Translations under genes and position numbers: made by a program
Shown here: one piece after another, positions 17,223 through 27,197 of the stretch
How positions within the stretch are numbered: the stretch's first letter is position 1
Layout of the letters: the number at the start of each line of letters is the position of its first letter
Notes under the pieces: generated by a model
Databases searched by the model: none
Told to the model about the DNA's origin: nothing
What the model saw: only the letters and a program-made list of their open reading frames with translations
DNA from: Rhizobiales bacterium dw_265
GTDB taxonomy: Bacteria > Pseudomonadota > Alphaproteobacteria > Micropepsales > Micropepsaceae
Length of the DNA: 64,000 nt
Assembly (NCBI GenBank): GCA_018449595.1
Contig: JAAVUU010000008.1
Coordinates: forward strand, 108,008-172,007
Reading direction: 5' to 3'

Positions 17223-18482
17223 TTATTCTCCTTCCGACAGATTGATGGAATGGCCGCTGCCGCCCCGGTCCCCGGCGCGAACCGCAGTGGTGGCAGCCGT
17301 GACGCCCTGGCTCACGGCTTGATGGCGTTGCATCCGCTTGGCCCAGGCAGGCGCTGAACCGCTGGCGGCTCTGCTGCCCGGTCCTGCGCCAGGCCCTGGA
17401 CGCTGGGTCGCAGCTTGGCCGCCCGCGGCGTAGCTCTGGCCGAGGCCGGACGCCGCACGGCGCAGGGGGCTGGAGGCAGCCGCCGCACCGGCCCTGGCGA
17501 CACCCGCCAAACCGCCTGCACGGAAGGCTGCGCTGGCGCCGCCGGCTACACTGGCGCCGGCATGGGCGGCACCGGAGATCGCCGAACCTGCGGCGCGCAA
17601 GCCGCCGGCTGCGGCCGCGGCCCCCGCGGCGCCCAAGCCCGCAACGGCGAGGCCGGTGCCGATCGCAGCGCCCGCACCCAGTTGGGGGCCGCCGGCGATC
17701 AGGCCGTTGGCGATGCTGGGACCGAAGATGGACAGACCAAACAGCGACAGGGAGGCGAGGATCAGCGTCAGGGCATCGTTGATGGTCGGCGGGTTGTTAA
17801 AGCCGGCGGTGAACTGGCCGAAGATGTTGGAGCCGATCCCGACGATGACGGCGAGCATAAGAATCTTGATGCCGGACGACACCACATTGCCCAACACCTT
17901 CTCGGCAAGGAAGGCGGTGCGGCCGAAGAGGCCAAAAGGCACCAGCACAAAACCCGCCAGGGTGGTGAGCTTGAATTCGATCAGGGTGATGAAAAGCTGG
18001 ATCGCCATCACGAAGAAGCTGAGGACGGTGATCAGCCAGGCGATGAACAGAATGGCGATCTGCACGAAGTTGGCGAAAAGGCCGGTGAAGCCCATCATCC
18101 CGGAGATGGCGGTGAGGATGGGTTTGCCGGCGTCGATGCCGATCTGGGCATAGTGGCCCGGCTGGAGGAGTTGGGCCTGGGTGAAGGTTCCGCCGCCCGC
18201 CTCTATCCCCAATCCCGCGAAGGAATTGAAGACGATCTGGGCGAGGGAATTGAAGTTCCCGATGATGAAGGCGAAGGTGCCTATATAAAGTGTCTTGCGG
18301 ATCAGCCGGGCGATCACATCCTCGTCCGGGGCCATCGCCCAGAACAGGCCCGCCAGGGTGATGTCGATGGCGATGAGGACACCGGCCAGCCAATGGACAT
18401 CGCCCTGGACCAGGCCGAAGCCGGAATCGATATACTGGGTGAAGACACCGAGAAAATTGTCGATGACGCCTGTGCCGTTCAC
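17223..18482 (-). CDS. trbL: Conjugal transfer protein TrbL (VirB6-like)
   Basis: The 419-residue polytopic membrane protein has about six hydrophobic segments in its first 250 residues (for example HWLAGVLIAIDITLAGLFWA and IAILFIAWLITVLSFFVMAI). An Ala/Gly-rich soluble tail contains many Ala-Gly-Gly repeats, typical of TrbL. VirB6/TrbL forms part of the inner-membrane channel. The ATG overlaps the TrbK-like gene by four bases. Confidence 0.94.
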   Translation of the reverse strand: MNGTGVIDNFLGVFTQYIDSGFGLVQGDVHWLAGVLIAIDITLAGLFWAMAPDEDVIARLIRKTLYIGTFAFIIGNFNSLAQIVFNSFAGLGIEAGGGTFTQAQLLQPGHYAQIGIDAGKPILTAISGMMGFTGLFANFVQIAILFIAWLITVLSFFVMAIQLFITLIEFKLTTLAGFVLVPFGLFGRTAFLAEKVLGNVVSSGIKILMLAVIVGIGSNIFGQFTAGFNNPPTINDALTLILASLSLFGLSIFGPSIANGLIAGGPQLGAGAAIGTGLAVAGLGAAGAAAAAGGLRAAGSAISGAAHAGASVAGGASAAFRAGGLAGVARAGAAAASSPLRRAASGLGQSYAAGGQAATQRPGPGAGPGSRAASGSAPAWAKRMQRHQAVSQGVTAATTAVRAGDRGGSGHSINLSEGE

Positions 18483-18811
18483 GGATTTGCTCCGGTCGTG
18501 ACGGCGCCGAGCGCAGAGCCCGGACGTGAACCGGCCGGGACATAGCCGGGGCCATAATCGAAGAAGCGGCGGCGGCTCTCCGCCCAGGCGGCCTGGCAGC
18601 GCGGATCGTCTTGCGCCTCGGCCGCCATCCGGCCGCAGCGTTGCAAGGTGCGGGCGAGGTCGTCCTTGGTGCCTGGCAGGATGATGCCGCCGGAGCGGTT
18701 GATCCCCGCCTCATGCAAGAGATGGGTGAGGGTGGCGGTGATACCGCCGCCGAGAAGGAGGTAGCCGGCCAGGAGGCCCACACAGCCCAAGGTGAGAAGG
18801 CAGCCGCGCAT
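18479..18811 (-). CDS. TrbK-like entry-exclusion protein (TrbK-alt)
   Basis: A 110-residue protein with an N-terminal membrane or signal segment (LLTLGCVGLLAGYLLLGGGI) and one conserved short region: LARTLQRCGRMAAEAQDDPRC, then AAWAESRRRFF. This matches the small alternative TrbK found between trbJ and trbL in alphaproteobacterial ICEs. It is thought to block entry of a second copy of the element, acting at the inner membrane or periplasm. It overlaps trbJ at a single base and trbL by four. Confidence 0.85.
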   Translation of the reverse strand: MRGCLLTLGCVGLLAGYLLLGGGITATLTHLLHEAGINRSGGIILPGTKDDLARTLQRCGRMAAEAQDDPRCQAAWAESRRRFFDYGPGYVPAGSRPGSALGAVTTGANP

Positions 18812-19563
18812 CAGTGGAACATCTGCGCGGAGCCGGGCTGATAGCCGGCGCCGTAGTTGAGGAAGTTGGTGGCCTGCGTCTGGGCCTGTTCCTCGTTGGC
18901 TATCGTGCGGGCGCTATCGAGACTCTGGGCACGGGCGATTGCCGCCATGACGGCGGTGAGGTCGGCAAGCTGCTTGGTCTGAAGCGCCGCAAGCTGATTG
19001 CCGGACTGCACCGCTTGCAGCGCGCCGCTGGCCGACTGGCTGCTGCCGACCAGGGCATTGATCTGGCTGCGGGTGCTGTCCAGGTTTTGGACCGCGCCGG
19101 CCTGGACGCGCATGGCGTCCTGGAAGGCGGCCAGCGCATTTTGCCATCGCGTCAGGGCATCGGCGCTCAGTTGGGCTTGCGGCGTGCCTGCCGGATAGGA
19201 TGTGGGATAGTTCTGCGTGAAGGCCTGGTCGATCGTCGAGACGTCATAGGCGATGCGCTGGGCGCCGGTGAGGAGTTGCTCGGTCTGGGTGATCGATTGG
19301 TCGAGACTGGCCAGGGACGAGTAGGGCAGGCTCGCCAGATTGCGCGCCTGGTTGACCAGCGAGGTCGCTTGGTTCTCCAGGGACTGGATCTCATTGTTGA
19401 CCTGCTGCAATTCGCGTTCGGCGGTGAGCAGGTTTTGCGCGTAGTTGGTGGGATCGAAGACGACGCCGCCGAAGCCGAACTGGGCCTCGGCCGGGAGGCT
19501 GGCGCAGGCGATGGCGAGGACGGCAACGCCGGCGGTGATGAGAAGGCGGATGCGGGATTTCAT
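18811..19563 (-). CDS. trbJ: Conjugal transfer protein TrbJ (VirB5-like)
   Basis: The ATG at 19563 overlaps the trbE stop (ATGA) and opens a clear Sec signal (RIRLLITAGVAVLAIACASLPAEA). The mature part begins QFGFGGVVFDPTNYAQNLL, the conserved start of TrbJ. It is helical with long coiled-coil stretches (RELQQVNNEIQSLENQATSL). The length of 250 residues is normal. TrbJ/VirB5 is periplasmic and acts at the pilus tip. Confidence 0.94.
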   Translation of the reverse strand: MKSRIRLLITAGVAVLAIACASLPAEAQFGFGGVVFDPTNYAQNLLTAERELQQVNNEIQSLENQATSLVNQARNLASLPYSSLASLDQSITQTEQLLTGAQRIAYDVSTIDQAFTQNYPTSYPAGTPQAQLSADALTRWQNALAAFQDAMRVQAGAVQNLDSTRSQINALVGSSQSASGALQAVQSGNQLAALQTKQLADLTAVMAAIARAQSLDSARTIANEEQAQTQATNFLNYGAGYQPGSAQMFH

Positions 19564-21992
19564 GGGGTAATTTCCGGGTTGGGGCGTTCGAGAAGGTCGG
19601 CCGCCCAATCGAGCCCCTTGCGGCGCAGCCAGGCCGCCGCGAAGCCTTCCGGATTGGTCCCAGAAAGTTCTTCGATGGCGGCCTGGTCGCTTTTGGAAGA
19701 AGCAGCGGCGAAGGCGAGCGCGACCTCGGAGAGATCGAGTTCAAAGAGCCGGTTGCCGCGGCGCGATTGGCAGTAATAATCACGCTTGGGCGTGGCCCGG
19801 CCCAGCATCTCGATCTGCCGCTCGTTGAGGCCGAAGGCGCGGTAGGTCTTGGCGATCTGCGGCTCCAGCGCGCGTTCGTTGGGCAGGAAGATGCGGGTGG
19901 GGCAGCTCTCGATGATGACGGGGGCAACCGGATGCTGGTCGAGATCGGCCAGGCTTTGTGCGGCGAAGATGACGCTGGCGTTCTTCTTGCGCAGCGTCTT
20001 CAGCCATTCGCGCAATTGCGCGGCAAAGCCCGGATCATCAAGCGCCAGCCAGCCTTCGTCGATAATGATAAGGGTGGGCCGTCCGTCGAGACGCGATCCG
20101 ATCCGGTGAAACAAATAGGACAAGACAGCAGGGGCGGCAGAGGTGCCGTGAAGCCGTTCGGTCTCGAAGGCCAGGATGTCGGCTTCCCCCAGCCGCTCGC
20201 TTTCGGCATCGAGCAGCCGGCCCCAGGGACCGGCGACCGTATAGGGCCGCAGCGCTTGTTTGAGCGCGTTCGATTGCAGCAGGACGGACAGGCCGGTGAG
20301 GGTGCGCTCCGGCTGGGGCGCGGAGGCGAGCGAGGAAAGCGCGGACCATAGATGCTCCTTCAGGTCGGGGGTGACGGTGAGGCCTTCGCGGGCAAGAAGG
20401 GCCGCGATCCAATCGCTGGCCCAGGCGCGCTCGCCGGGATCGTCAATGCGCGCTAGGGGTTGGAGCGCGACGGGCTTGACGGCATCCTCGGCGAGCGCGC
20501 CGCCCAGGTCGTGCCACTCACCGCCCATGGCAAGCGCTGAGGCACGAACGGAGCCGCCAAAATCGAAGGCGAAGATGAGGGGATTGGTGTAGCGGCGGAA
20601 TTGCAGCGCCATCGCCGCCAGCAGGACGCTCTTGCCCGCGCCGGTCGGGCCGATGATGAAGGTGTGGCCGACATCGCCGACGTGCAGCGAGAAGCGGAAG
20701 GGCGTCGAGCCCTCGGTGCGCGCAAAGAACAGGGGCGGCGCCCGGAAATGCTCGTCCACTTCCTGGCCAGCCCAGACCGCGGAGAAGGGCATCATGTGTG
20801 CGAGGTTGAGGCTCGACACCGGAGGCTGGCGGACATTGGCGTAAACGTGACCCGGCAGACTGCCGAGCCAGGCCTCGATGGCATTGAAGGTTTCGCGGAT
20901 GCAGGTGAAATCCCGCCCCTGGATCACCTTCTCGGCCAGCCGCAGGCGGTCATCGGCGGTGCGCGGGTTTTCGTCCCAGACCGTGATGGTGGCCGTGACG
21001 TAAACCTGGGCGACCTGATCGGAGCCCAGCTCCTGGAGCGCCGCATCGGCATCGAGCGCCTTGTTGCCGGCGTCGGAGTCCATCAACGCCGATTGCTCGT
21101 TGGTCATCACCTCCTTGACGATCGCCATCACGGACTTGCGCTTGGCGAACCATTGCCGGCGGATGCGGGTCAGGACTTTGGTGGCGTCGGTCTTGTCGAG
21201 GCAGATGGCGCGGGTCGCCCAGCGATAGGGAAAGGCAAGCTGGTTGAGGTCATCGAGCAGACCGGGCCAAGTCTGCGACGGCAGGCCCAAGATGGTGAGG
21301 GTGCGCAGGTGGGCAGCACCCAGCCTTGGCTCAAGGCCGCCGGCCAGGTCTTCGTCCGGCAGGATGGCGTCGAGATACATCGGCACGTCGGGCACGCGCA
21401 CGCGCTGCCGCTTGGTCGAGATGCAGGCGTGCAGGTAGGTGAGCGTCTCGGCATCGTCCAGCCATGCGGTTTCGGGCATGAAGCCCTCGATCAGGCCGAG
21501 TACCCGGTCGGTGCGGTCGATGAAGCCTTCGAGCACCGCCTTCCAGTCGGTCGTCTGGTGGCCGCGACCCTCATAGAGCCAGCTCTCGGCGCGCGCCGTG
21601 TCGTCGGCCGGCGGCAGCCACAGCAGGGTCAGGTAATACCGGCTCTCGAAATGCGCGCCTTCTTCCTCGAACTGCGCCCGGCGCTCGGCATCGAACAACT
21701 GCGAGACCGGATCGGGAAACAAGCTGTGGGGATAGCGATTGGTGGGCTGGCGCTGGGCCTCGACGAAGATCGCCCAGCCGCTGCCTAGCCGCCGGAGTGC
21801 ATTGTTGAGACGGCCCGTGATGGCGACGAGTTCGGCCGGGGTGGCGCTGTCGAGGTCGGGGCCGCGGAAACGGGCCGTCCGCTGGAAGGAGCCGTCCTTG
21901 TTGAGGACGACCCCTTCCGCGACCAAGGCTGCCCAGGGCAGGTAATCGGCGAGGCGATGGGCTTTGCGGCTGTATTCGGCGAGGTGCATCAT
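19560..21992 (-). CDS. trbE: Conjugal transfer ATPase TrbE (VirB4-like)
   Basis: The start is one of two adjacent ATGs at 21992 and 21989, giving 810 residues. CagE/TrbE/VirB domains fill the N-terminal half. Walker A GPTGAGKSVLL is near residue 447. Walker B LIIIDEGWLALDDPGFA and the following LRKKNASVIFAAQSLADL are near residues 650-690. The protein powers pilus assembly at the inner membrane. It lies ten bases after trbD. Confidence 0.96.
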   Translation of the reverse strand: MMHLAEYSRKAHRLADYLPWAALVAEGVVLNKDGSFQRTARFRGPDLDSATPAELVAITGRLNNALRRLGSGWAIFVEAQRQPTNRYPHSLFPDPVSQLFDAERRAQFEEEGAHFESRYYLTLLWLPPADDTARAESWLYEGRGHQTTDWKAVLEGFIDRTDRVLGLIEGFMPETAWLDDAETLTYLHACISTKRQRVRVPDVPMYLDAILPDEDLAGGLEPRLGAAHLRTLTILGLPSQTWPGLLDDLNQLAFPYRWATRAICLDKTDATKVLTRIRRQWFAKRKSVMAIVKEVMTNEQSALMDSDAGNKALDADAALQELGSDQVAQVYVTATITVWDENPRTADDRLRLAEKVIQGRDFTCIRETFNAIEAWLGSLPGHVYANVRQPPVSSLNLAHMMPFSAVWAGQEVDEHFRAPPLFFARTEGSTPFRFSLHVGDVGHTFIIGPTGAGKSVLLAAMALQFRRYTNPLIFAFDFGGSVRASALAMGGEWHDLGGALAEDAVKPVALQPLARIDDPGERAWASDWIAALLAREGLTVTPDLKEHLWSALSSLASAPQPERTLTGLSVLLQSNALKQALRPYTVAGPWGRLLDAESERLGEADILAFETERLHGTSAAPAVLSYLFHRIGSRLDGRPTLIIIDEGWLALDDPGFAAQLREWLKTLRKKNASVIFAAQSLADLDQHPVAPVIIESCPTRIFLPNERALEPQIAKTYRAFGLNERQIEMLGRATPKRDYYCQSRRGNRLFELDLSEVALAFAAASSKSDQAAIEELSGTNPEGFAAAWLRRKGLDWAADLLERPNPEITP

Positions 21993-22002
21993 GGGATGGG
22001 CC

Positions 22003-22272
22003 TCACGCGACCAGGTGGGAGGGGTAGCGTAGGTGCCGGCGCACGACATCGACGAAGGCGGCATCGCGCCGGGCGGCCCACACCGCGCCCAGATGCAAGG
22101 CGATCCAGATCGCCGCGCCCACCAGCCAGAGGCGCAGACCCAGGCCGACAGCGGCGGCAAGGGTGCCGCTGAGGATCGCAACGGAGCGTGGGGCGCCGCC
22201 CAGCAGGATCGGCTCGCTCAGGGAGCGATGCACGGGCGCGTAATAGCCTTCGACGGTATCGGCTTCGCCCAT
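22003..22272 (-). CDS. trbD: Conjugal transfer protein TrbD (VirB3-like)
   Basis: An 89-residue protein starting at the ATG that overlaps the trbC stop. It reads YYAPVHRSLSEPILLGGAPR, the conserved TrbD/VirB3 opening, and then has two adjacent membrane helices between about residues 31 and 67. It is an inner-membrane partner of the VirB4 ATPase. Confidence 0.93.
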   Translation of the reverse strand: MGEADTVEGYYAPVHRSLSEPILLGGAPRSVAILSGTLAAAVGLGLRLWLVGAAIWIALHLGAVWAARRDAAFVDVVRRHLRYPSHLVA

Positions 22273-22616
22273 CAGACCAGCGCCCCGCCGCCGAACGAGA
22301 AGAAGGTGAGGAAGAAGCTGGAGGCCGCGAAGGCGATGCTGAGACCGAAGCAGATCTGCACCAGCCGGCGCAGGCCGCCGCTGGTCTCGCCAAAGGCGAG
22401 CGCCAGGCCGGTCAGGATGATGACCATCACCGACATCACCTTGGCGACCGGCCCCTGGATCGAATCCAGAATTTGGTTGAGCGGTTGCTCCCAGGGCATG
22501 TTGGTGCCGGCGCCATAGGCCGGCGCCGTCAGCGCGGCGCAGACCAGAATGAGCGTCCCCGTATTGATCTGCTCGTAAAGCGCGCGCGCGCGGGCGCGCA
22601 AGGCATGACTGCGCAT
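22272..22616 (-). CDS. trbC: Conjugal transfer pilin TrbC (VirB2-like)
   Basis: The 114-residue prepilin has a long signal segment ending near APAYG, and two hydrophobic helices (VAKVMSVMVIILTGLALAFG and ICFGLSIAFAASSFFLTFFS) separated by a short polar loop, as in VirB2 pilins. It overlaps trbB and trbD by ATGA junctions. TraF, encoded at 36.3 kb, would be the processing peptidase by analogy with RP4. Confidence 0.93.
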   Translation of the reverse strand: MRSHALRARARALYEQINTGTLILVCAALTAPAYGAGTNMPWEQPLNQILDSIQGPVAKVMSVMVIILTGLALAFGETSGGLRRLVQICFGLSIAFAASSFFLTFFSFGGGALV

Positions 22617-23581
22617 CAAATTTCTCCTGCGGGGGTGAGGACGTAATCGCCATTGGCATCGAGGCGATCGACGCGGGCGAGTTCGGCGAGGCGCCGAGAT
22701 TTGCCGCGGCCTTCCAGCACGGCGATGATGTCGATGGTTTCGGCGATGAGGGCGCGCGGGACGGTTACGACGGCTTCCTGAACGAGCTGCTCCAGCCGGC
22801 GCAGCGCACCGATCGCGGTGCCGGCATGGAGCGTGCCGACACCGCCGGGATGGCCGGTGCCCCAGGCCTTGAGGAGATCGAGCGCTTCGGCGCCGCGCAC
22901 CTCGCCGATGGGGATGCGGTCGGGGCGCAGGCGCAAAGACGAGCGCACCAGGTCGGACAAGGAGGCGGCGCCGTCCTTCGTGCGCAGGGCGACCAGGTTG
23001 GGCGCGGCGCATTGCAGTTCGCGGGTGTCTTCAATCAGCACCACGCGGTCGCCGGTCTTGGCCACTTCGGCCAGAAGCGCATTGACCAGCGTGGTCTTGC
23101 CCGTGGAGGTGCCCCCAGCGACGAGGATGTTCTTGCGCTCGCACACGGCGATGCGCAGGAGCATGGCCTGCGGCATCGTCATGATGCCCGCCAGGACATA
23201 GTCTTCGAGTGTGAACACGGCGACGGCGGGCCGGCGTATCGCAAAGCAGGGCGCCGTCACCACGGGCGGGAGCAGGCCCTCGAAGCGCTCGCCGCTCTCC
23301 GGCAACTCGGCGGAGACGCGCGGTGCGCCGGCATGGACTTCGACGCCGACATGGTGCGCGACCAGGCGGACGATACGTTCGGCGTCGGCCGGTGTGACGC
23401 GCGCGCCAGTATCTTCGAGTCCGCCCGACAAGCGGTCGATCCAGAGCCGTCCGTCGGGATTGAGCATCACCTCGACGATGCCCGGATCTTCGAGGAAGGC
23501 CGCGATGGCAGGGCCGAGAGCGGTGCGCAGCATACGCGCGCCGCGGAGGAAGGCTTCAGACCGGAAAGAGACGTTGTTCAC
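22616..23581 (-). CDS. trbB: Conjugal transfer ATPase TrbB (VirB11-like)
   Basis: The GTG at 23581 is chosen because GGGG lies seven bases upstream and the 321-residue product has normal TrbB length. Upstream in-frame ATGs would add unconserved residues. Walker [10 protein letters not shown] is at about residues 156-164. The Asp box [12 protein letters not shown], Walker B region [19 protein letters not shown] and His box [12 protein letters not shown] follow. It is a hexameric cytoplasmic ATPase that switches the system between pilus assembly and DNA transfer. Confidence 0.94.
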   Translation of the reverse strand: MNNVSFRSEAFLRGARMLRTALGPAIAAFLEDPGIVEVMLNPDGRLWIDRLSGGLEDTGARVTPADAERIVRLVAHHVGVEVHAGAPRVSAELPESGERFEGLLPPVVTAPCFAIRRPAVAVFTLEDYVLAGIMTMPQAMLLRIAVCERKNILVAGGTSTGKTTLVNALLAEVAKTGDRVVLIEDTRELQCAAPNLVALRTKDGAASLSDLVRSSLRLRPDRIPIGEVRGAEALDLLKAWGTGHPGGVGTLHAGTAIGALRRLEQLVQEAVVTVPRALIAETIDIIAVLEGRGKSRRLAELARVDRLDANGDYVLTPAGEI

Positions 23582-23841
23582 TTGCGAACCCCAAAAAATC
23601 GACGCACAGCGCGTCTTCATCGGGGTCGAGTAGAAAGAGCGGGATTTGGTGGAACGCAACAAGCCTGATGCGGTGATCGGGCTCTAGCGTAGAAAGACAG
23701 GAGATCGGCGGAGTGTGCAGACAGGCGCCTTTCGCGGCGGACCCACCATGCGTCTCCTGCGCGTCAGCCCTGCAAGGCTTCCGATCCTTGAGGCCGGCGC
23801 GGTTGGATTAAGGTTGAGAGGATTTTGGGGCGGAGACTGCC

Positions 23842-24717
23842 ATGCAGGTTGGTTTTGTCGGTCTGGGTGTCATGGGCATGCCGATGGCGCTCAATCTGGC
23901 GCGTGCCGGCACCCCGCTGACGGTGTGGAATCGCACGGTTGGCAAGACGAAGCCGCTTCGCGCCGCCGGCGCGCGGGTTGCGGCCGATCCCGCCGATCTG
24001 TTTGGCGAGTGCCGCATCGTATTTCTGATGCTGGAGAATGAGGCGGCGATCGATGCCGTTCTGGGGCGGGGGACCGGGGACTTCGCAAAGCGTGTTGCCG
24101 GCCATACCATCGTCTGTATGGGCACCAGTGCCCCAGGCTATTCCCGTAGCCTGGCCGCTGACATTGACCGCGCCGGTGGCGCCTATGTCGAGGCGCCTGT
24201 CTCGGGCTCGCGCGGCCCTGCCGAAACCGGGCAACTGGTCGGTATGCTGGCTGGCCCGTCGGAAGCGGTTGCGCAGGTGCAGCCGTTGCTCGCCCCCGTC
24301 TGCCGCCAGACCGTGATCTGCGGCGCGGTGCCCTCGGCGCTCTCCCTCAAACTCGCAGTCAATCTGTTTCTCATCACCATGGTCACCGGACTGACGGAGG
24401 CGGCACATTTCGCGGAGCGCACCGGCGTTGACATGAGACTATTTCGTGAGGTTCTGGACGTGGGACCGATGGCGAGCGCAGTGTCGCGCGCAAAGACAGT
24501 GAAGCTGGTCTCGCAGGATTTCACGGTCCAGGCCGCGATCTTCGATGTCCTGAAAAACAGTAGGCTTGTCTTTGATGTGGCACGCGCGGCCAACTTGGCG
24601 ACACCGCTGCTCGACGCCTCCCATGCGCTCTACGGAGATGCCTTGGCGCTGGGACACGGCGATCAGGATATGGCTGCGGTGATCCGCGCGATCGAGGCCA
24701 GATCGGCTCGCAATTAG
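23842..24717 (+). CDS. NAD(P)-dependent beta-hydroxyacid dehydrogenase (3-hydroxyisobutyrate dehydrogenase family)
   Basis: The 291-residue protein has an N-terminal dinucleotide fold ([21 protein letters not shown]) and the substrate-binding loop [19 protein letters not shown] near residue 113. The catalytic Lys helix reads [21 protein letters not shown] near residues 168-188, with the lysine at about 171. Members reduce or oxidise small beta-hydroxyacids. The gene sits alone on the plus strand between trbB and the ribbon-helix-helix gene, which are contiguous in related ICEs, so it is a passenger. Its substrate is unknown. Confidence 0.92.
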   Translation: MQVGFVGLGVMGMPMALNLARAGTPLTVWNRTVGKTKPLRAAGARVAADPADLFGECRIVFLMLENEAAIDAVLGRGTGDFAKRVAGHTIVCMGTSAPGYSRSLAADIDRAGGAYVEAPVSGSRGPAETGQLVGMLAGPSEAVAQVQPLLAPVCRQTVICGAVPSALSLKLAVNLFLITMVTGLTEAAHFAERTGVDMRLFREVLDVGPMASAVSRAKTVKLVSQDFTVQAAIFDVLKNSRLVFDVARAANLATPLLDASHALYGDALALGHGDQDMAAVIRAIEARSARN

Positions 24718-24738
24718 ACCCGGCTGCAACAGGTCGGG

Positions 24739-25170
24739 TCACTCGGTCTTGGGGGAATTTCGGCCAGGCACTTCGCTGGTCAGCTCGTCCATGAGGCCGC
24801 GGCTGCGGGCAAGCCGGCGACCTAGCGCCTCGATGAAACCGTCATAGCGTTCGCGGCCCTTGGCCTGGGCGGCGGTCTGCGCGGTATCGGGCAGGGGTGG
24901 GGTGTGGGTCAGCCAGAAGCGGATGAACAGGGCGAGGGTTTCGTTGGCGATGGTGGCGTGGCGTTCCAGCCGCTCCATTTGCCGGTTGAGCCGGTCGAGC
25001 CTGCGGCCGAGGGCCGCCTCCAGCCGGTCGGAACTGTCCGGCGAGAGATAGAGGGTGAGCGCCATTTCAACCACGGAGCCGAGCGGCACCCGGCGTCGGG
25101 CGGCCAATTCGCTGGCTTCGCGCACCAAGTCTTCCGGCAAGCGGTAGGTCTGCTTGCTGCGCCTGGTCAC
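24739..25170 (-). CDS. Ribbon-helix-helix (CopG-type) protein of the conjugation operon
   Basis: A 143-residue protein with GTG start overlapping the traG stop (GTGA). The N-terminus has an RHH motif (QTYRLPEDLVREASELAARR, then VPLGSVVEMALTLYL) and then a Leu-rich helical region (DRLNRQMERLERHA) suited to oligomerisation. The gene normally sits between traG and trbB in this ICE family. It may repress the transfer operon or be a relaxosome accessory protein. Confidence 0.85.
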   Translation of the reverse strand: MTRRSKQTYRLPEDLVREASELAARRRVPLGSVVEMALTLYLSPDSSDRLEAALGRRLDRLNRQMERLERHATIANETLALFIRFWLTHTPPLPDTAQTAAQAKGRERYDGFIEALGRRLARSRGLMDELTSEVPGRNSPKTE

Positions 25171-27197
25171 GAGATACCCATATCGTCGCCAGGATCAAGC
25201 GCTGCCCGCCGGGCCATATCGCCGAACTGGCGTTGAACTGCGCGGCGGTTTTCATCGGATGGTGGGGTCGGCGGATCGAACTCGTCCACGGCCGATCTCG
25301 ATGGCGGCACGATGTCTTCATGCGGCGGAAGCTCGGGCTCACGGCGTATGCCGGCATTGGCAGGATCGTCACTGGTTTGCGATCCCTGCGGCAACGCGGG
25401 TGCCGGCGAATTCGGGGCGGGGCTCGATGGCGCCGGCGGAGGCGCGATCATCCCGCTCCATCCCCCTCCCGGCGGTCCCGGCAGCGGGTTCGGCGCGGGC
25501 GTTGGATTCGTGCCGGGCCCGAGTGTTGGGGGCGGCAGTATGCGGGCGCGCAGTTGTTCGTCTTCGTAATAGCGCGCTTTCCTGGCACGGATTGGGGCCG
25601 TACCGGACACCATCACCAGTTCGTCGGCCGGCGGAAGCTGCATGACTTCACCAGGGGTCAGAAGCGGCCGTGAGGTTTCCTGGCGCGACACCATCAGATG
25701 CCCCAGCCAGGGACTAAGGCGGCTGCCGGCGTAATTCTTCATGGCGCGCATTTCGGTGGCGGTGCCGAGCGCATCGGAGACACGCTTGGCCGTGCGCTCA
25801 TCGTTGGTGGCAAAGCTGATACGCACATGGCAATTGTCGAGAATGGAATTGTTCTGACCGTAAGCACTTTCGATCTGGTTGAGGGACTGGACGATGAGAA
25901 ACGCTTTGATGCCGTAGCCCGCCATGAAGGCGAGTGCGCTCTCGAAGAAGTCCAGCCGCCCAAGCGCCCGGAACTCATCGAGCATCAGAAGCAGCCGGTG
26001 CTGGCGCGACTTCGGCTCCAGTTCTTCGGTTAGTCTGCGGCCGATCTGGTTGAGGACCAGCCGGATGAGGGGCTTGGTGCGGCTAATGTCGGAGGGTGGC
26101 ACCACCAGGTAGAGTGTCGCCGGAAGCGGGCCCTCAACGAGATCCTTGATGCGCCAGGTGCAGCGGTCAGTGACTTTGGCGACTACCGGATCGCGATAGA
26201 GCCCAAGAAAGGACATAGCGGTGGACAGGACGCCCGAGCGTTCATTGTCCGACTTGTTGAGAAGTTCGCGGGCTGCGCTCGCGATCACGGGATGGACGCC
26301 GGTCTGGCCAAGGTGGGGCGTGGTCATCATCGCCCTTAGGGTGGTCTCGATCGGACGCTTGGGGTCGGAAAGGAAGTTAGCGACGCCGGACAGGGTTTTG
26401 TCTACCTCGGCGTAGAGAACGTGAAGTATGGCGCCCACCAGCAACGCGTGGCTGGTTTTTTCCCAATGATTGCGCTTTTCCAGCGCCCCTTCGGGATCGA
26501 CCAGGACATCGGCGATGTTTTGCACGTCGCGCACTTCCCAGATTCCGCGGCGCACTTCCAGTAGAGGATTGTAGGCATCGCTGAGGACGTTGGTGGGATC
26601 GAACAGCAGGACGCGGCCGAATTTGGAACGCCAGCCGGCGGTGAGCGTCCAGTTCTCGCCCTTAATGTCGTGGACAATGGCCGAGCCCGGCCAGGTGAGA
26701 AGCGTGGGGACGACGAGGCCCACGCCCTTTCCGGATCGCGTTGGCGCGAAGCATAGAATGTGTTCTGGGCCGTCATGGCGCAGATATTCCCGATGCCAGC
26801 GCCCGAGTACGGCGCCATCGTCACCTAGTAGTCCGGCGTGGCGTATTTCGGGTGTGGTGGCCCAGCGGGCGGAGCCGTAGGTCGTGACCTTCTTGGTCTC
26901 CCGCGCGCACCACACCGAAAGGCTTACAGCGACGAGAAACGCGGCGATGCCGCCGGCGGCGGCGATGTATCCGCCCTGGACAAAAATGTCATGGGCGTAG
27001 GCGTCATAGCCGAACCACCACCAGAAGAAGTCCTGCGGCTGATAGACCGGCCAACCGAAGGCACGAAACCAAGGCGCTCCCAATTCCGGCTGAAAGGCGA
27101 GTTTCCAGGCCGTCCATTCGGTGGCCGCCCAGACGAACAGCAGCACGGTGCCGCAGACGGCGAAAAGCTGGCCCCAGAGGATTTTGGTCGCATTCAT
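25167..27197 (-). CDS. traG: Type IV coupling protein TraG (VirD4-like)
   Basis: The 676-residue protein has N-terminal membrane helices (LFAVCGTVLLFVWAATEW and GGYIAAAGGIAAFLVAVSL). Walker A FAPTRSGKGVGLVVP is near residue 150. Walker B LLLMLDEFRALGRLDFF is near residue 404, with SLNQIESAYGQNNSI nearby. The C-terminal 120 residues form a Pro-rich, low-complexity tail. TraG connects the relaxosome to the T4SS channel and pumps DNA. It is the first gene of the minus-strand trb transcription unit. Confidence 0.96.
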   Translation of the reverse strand: MNATKILWGQLFAVCGTVLLFVWAATEWTAWKLAFQPELGAPWFRAFGWPVYQPQDFFWWWFGYDAYAHDIFVQGGYIAAAGGIAAFLVAVSLSVWCARETKKVTTYGSARWATTPEIRHAGLLGDDGAVLGRWHREYLRHDGPEHILCFAPTRSGKGVGLVVPTLLTWPGSAIVHDIKGENWTLTAGWRSKFGRVLLFDPTNVLSDAYNPLLEVRRGIWEVRDVQNIADVLVDPEGALEKRNHWEKTSHALLVGAILHVLYAEVDKTLSGVANFLSDPKRPIETTLRAMMTTPHLGQTGVHPVIASAARELLNKSDNERSGVLSTAMSFLGLYRDPVVAKVTDRCTWRIKDLVEGPLPATLYLVVPPSDISRTKPLIRLVLNQIGRRLTEELEPKSRQHRLLLMLDEFRALGRLDFFESALAFMAGYGIKAFLIVQSLNQIESAYGQNNSILDNCHVRISFATNDERTAKRVSDALGTATEMRAMKNYAGSRLSPWLGHLMVSRQETSRPLLTPGEVMQLPPADELVMVSGTAPIRARKARYYEDEQLRARILPPPTLGPGTNPTPAPNPLPGPPGGGWSGMIAPPPAPSSPAPNSPAPALPQGSQTSDDPANAGIRREPELPPHEDIVPPSRSAVDEFDPPTPPSDENRRAVQRQFGDMARRAALDPGDDMGIS

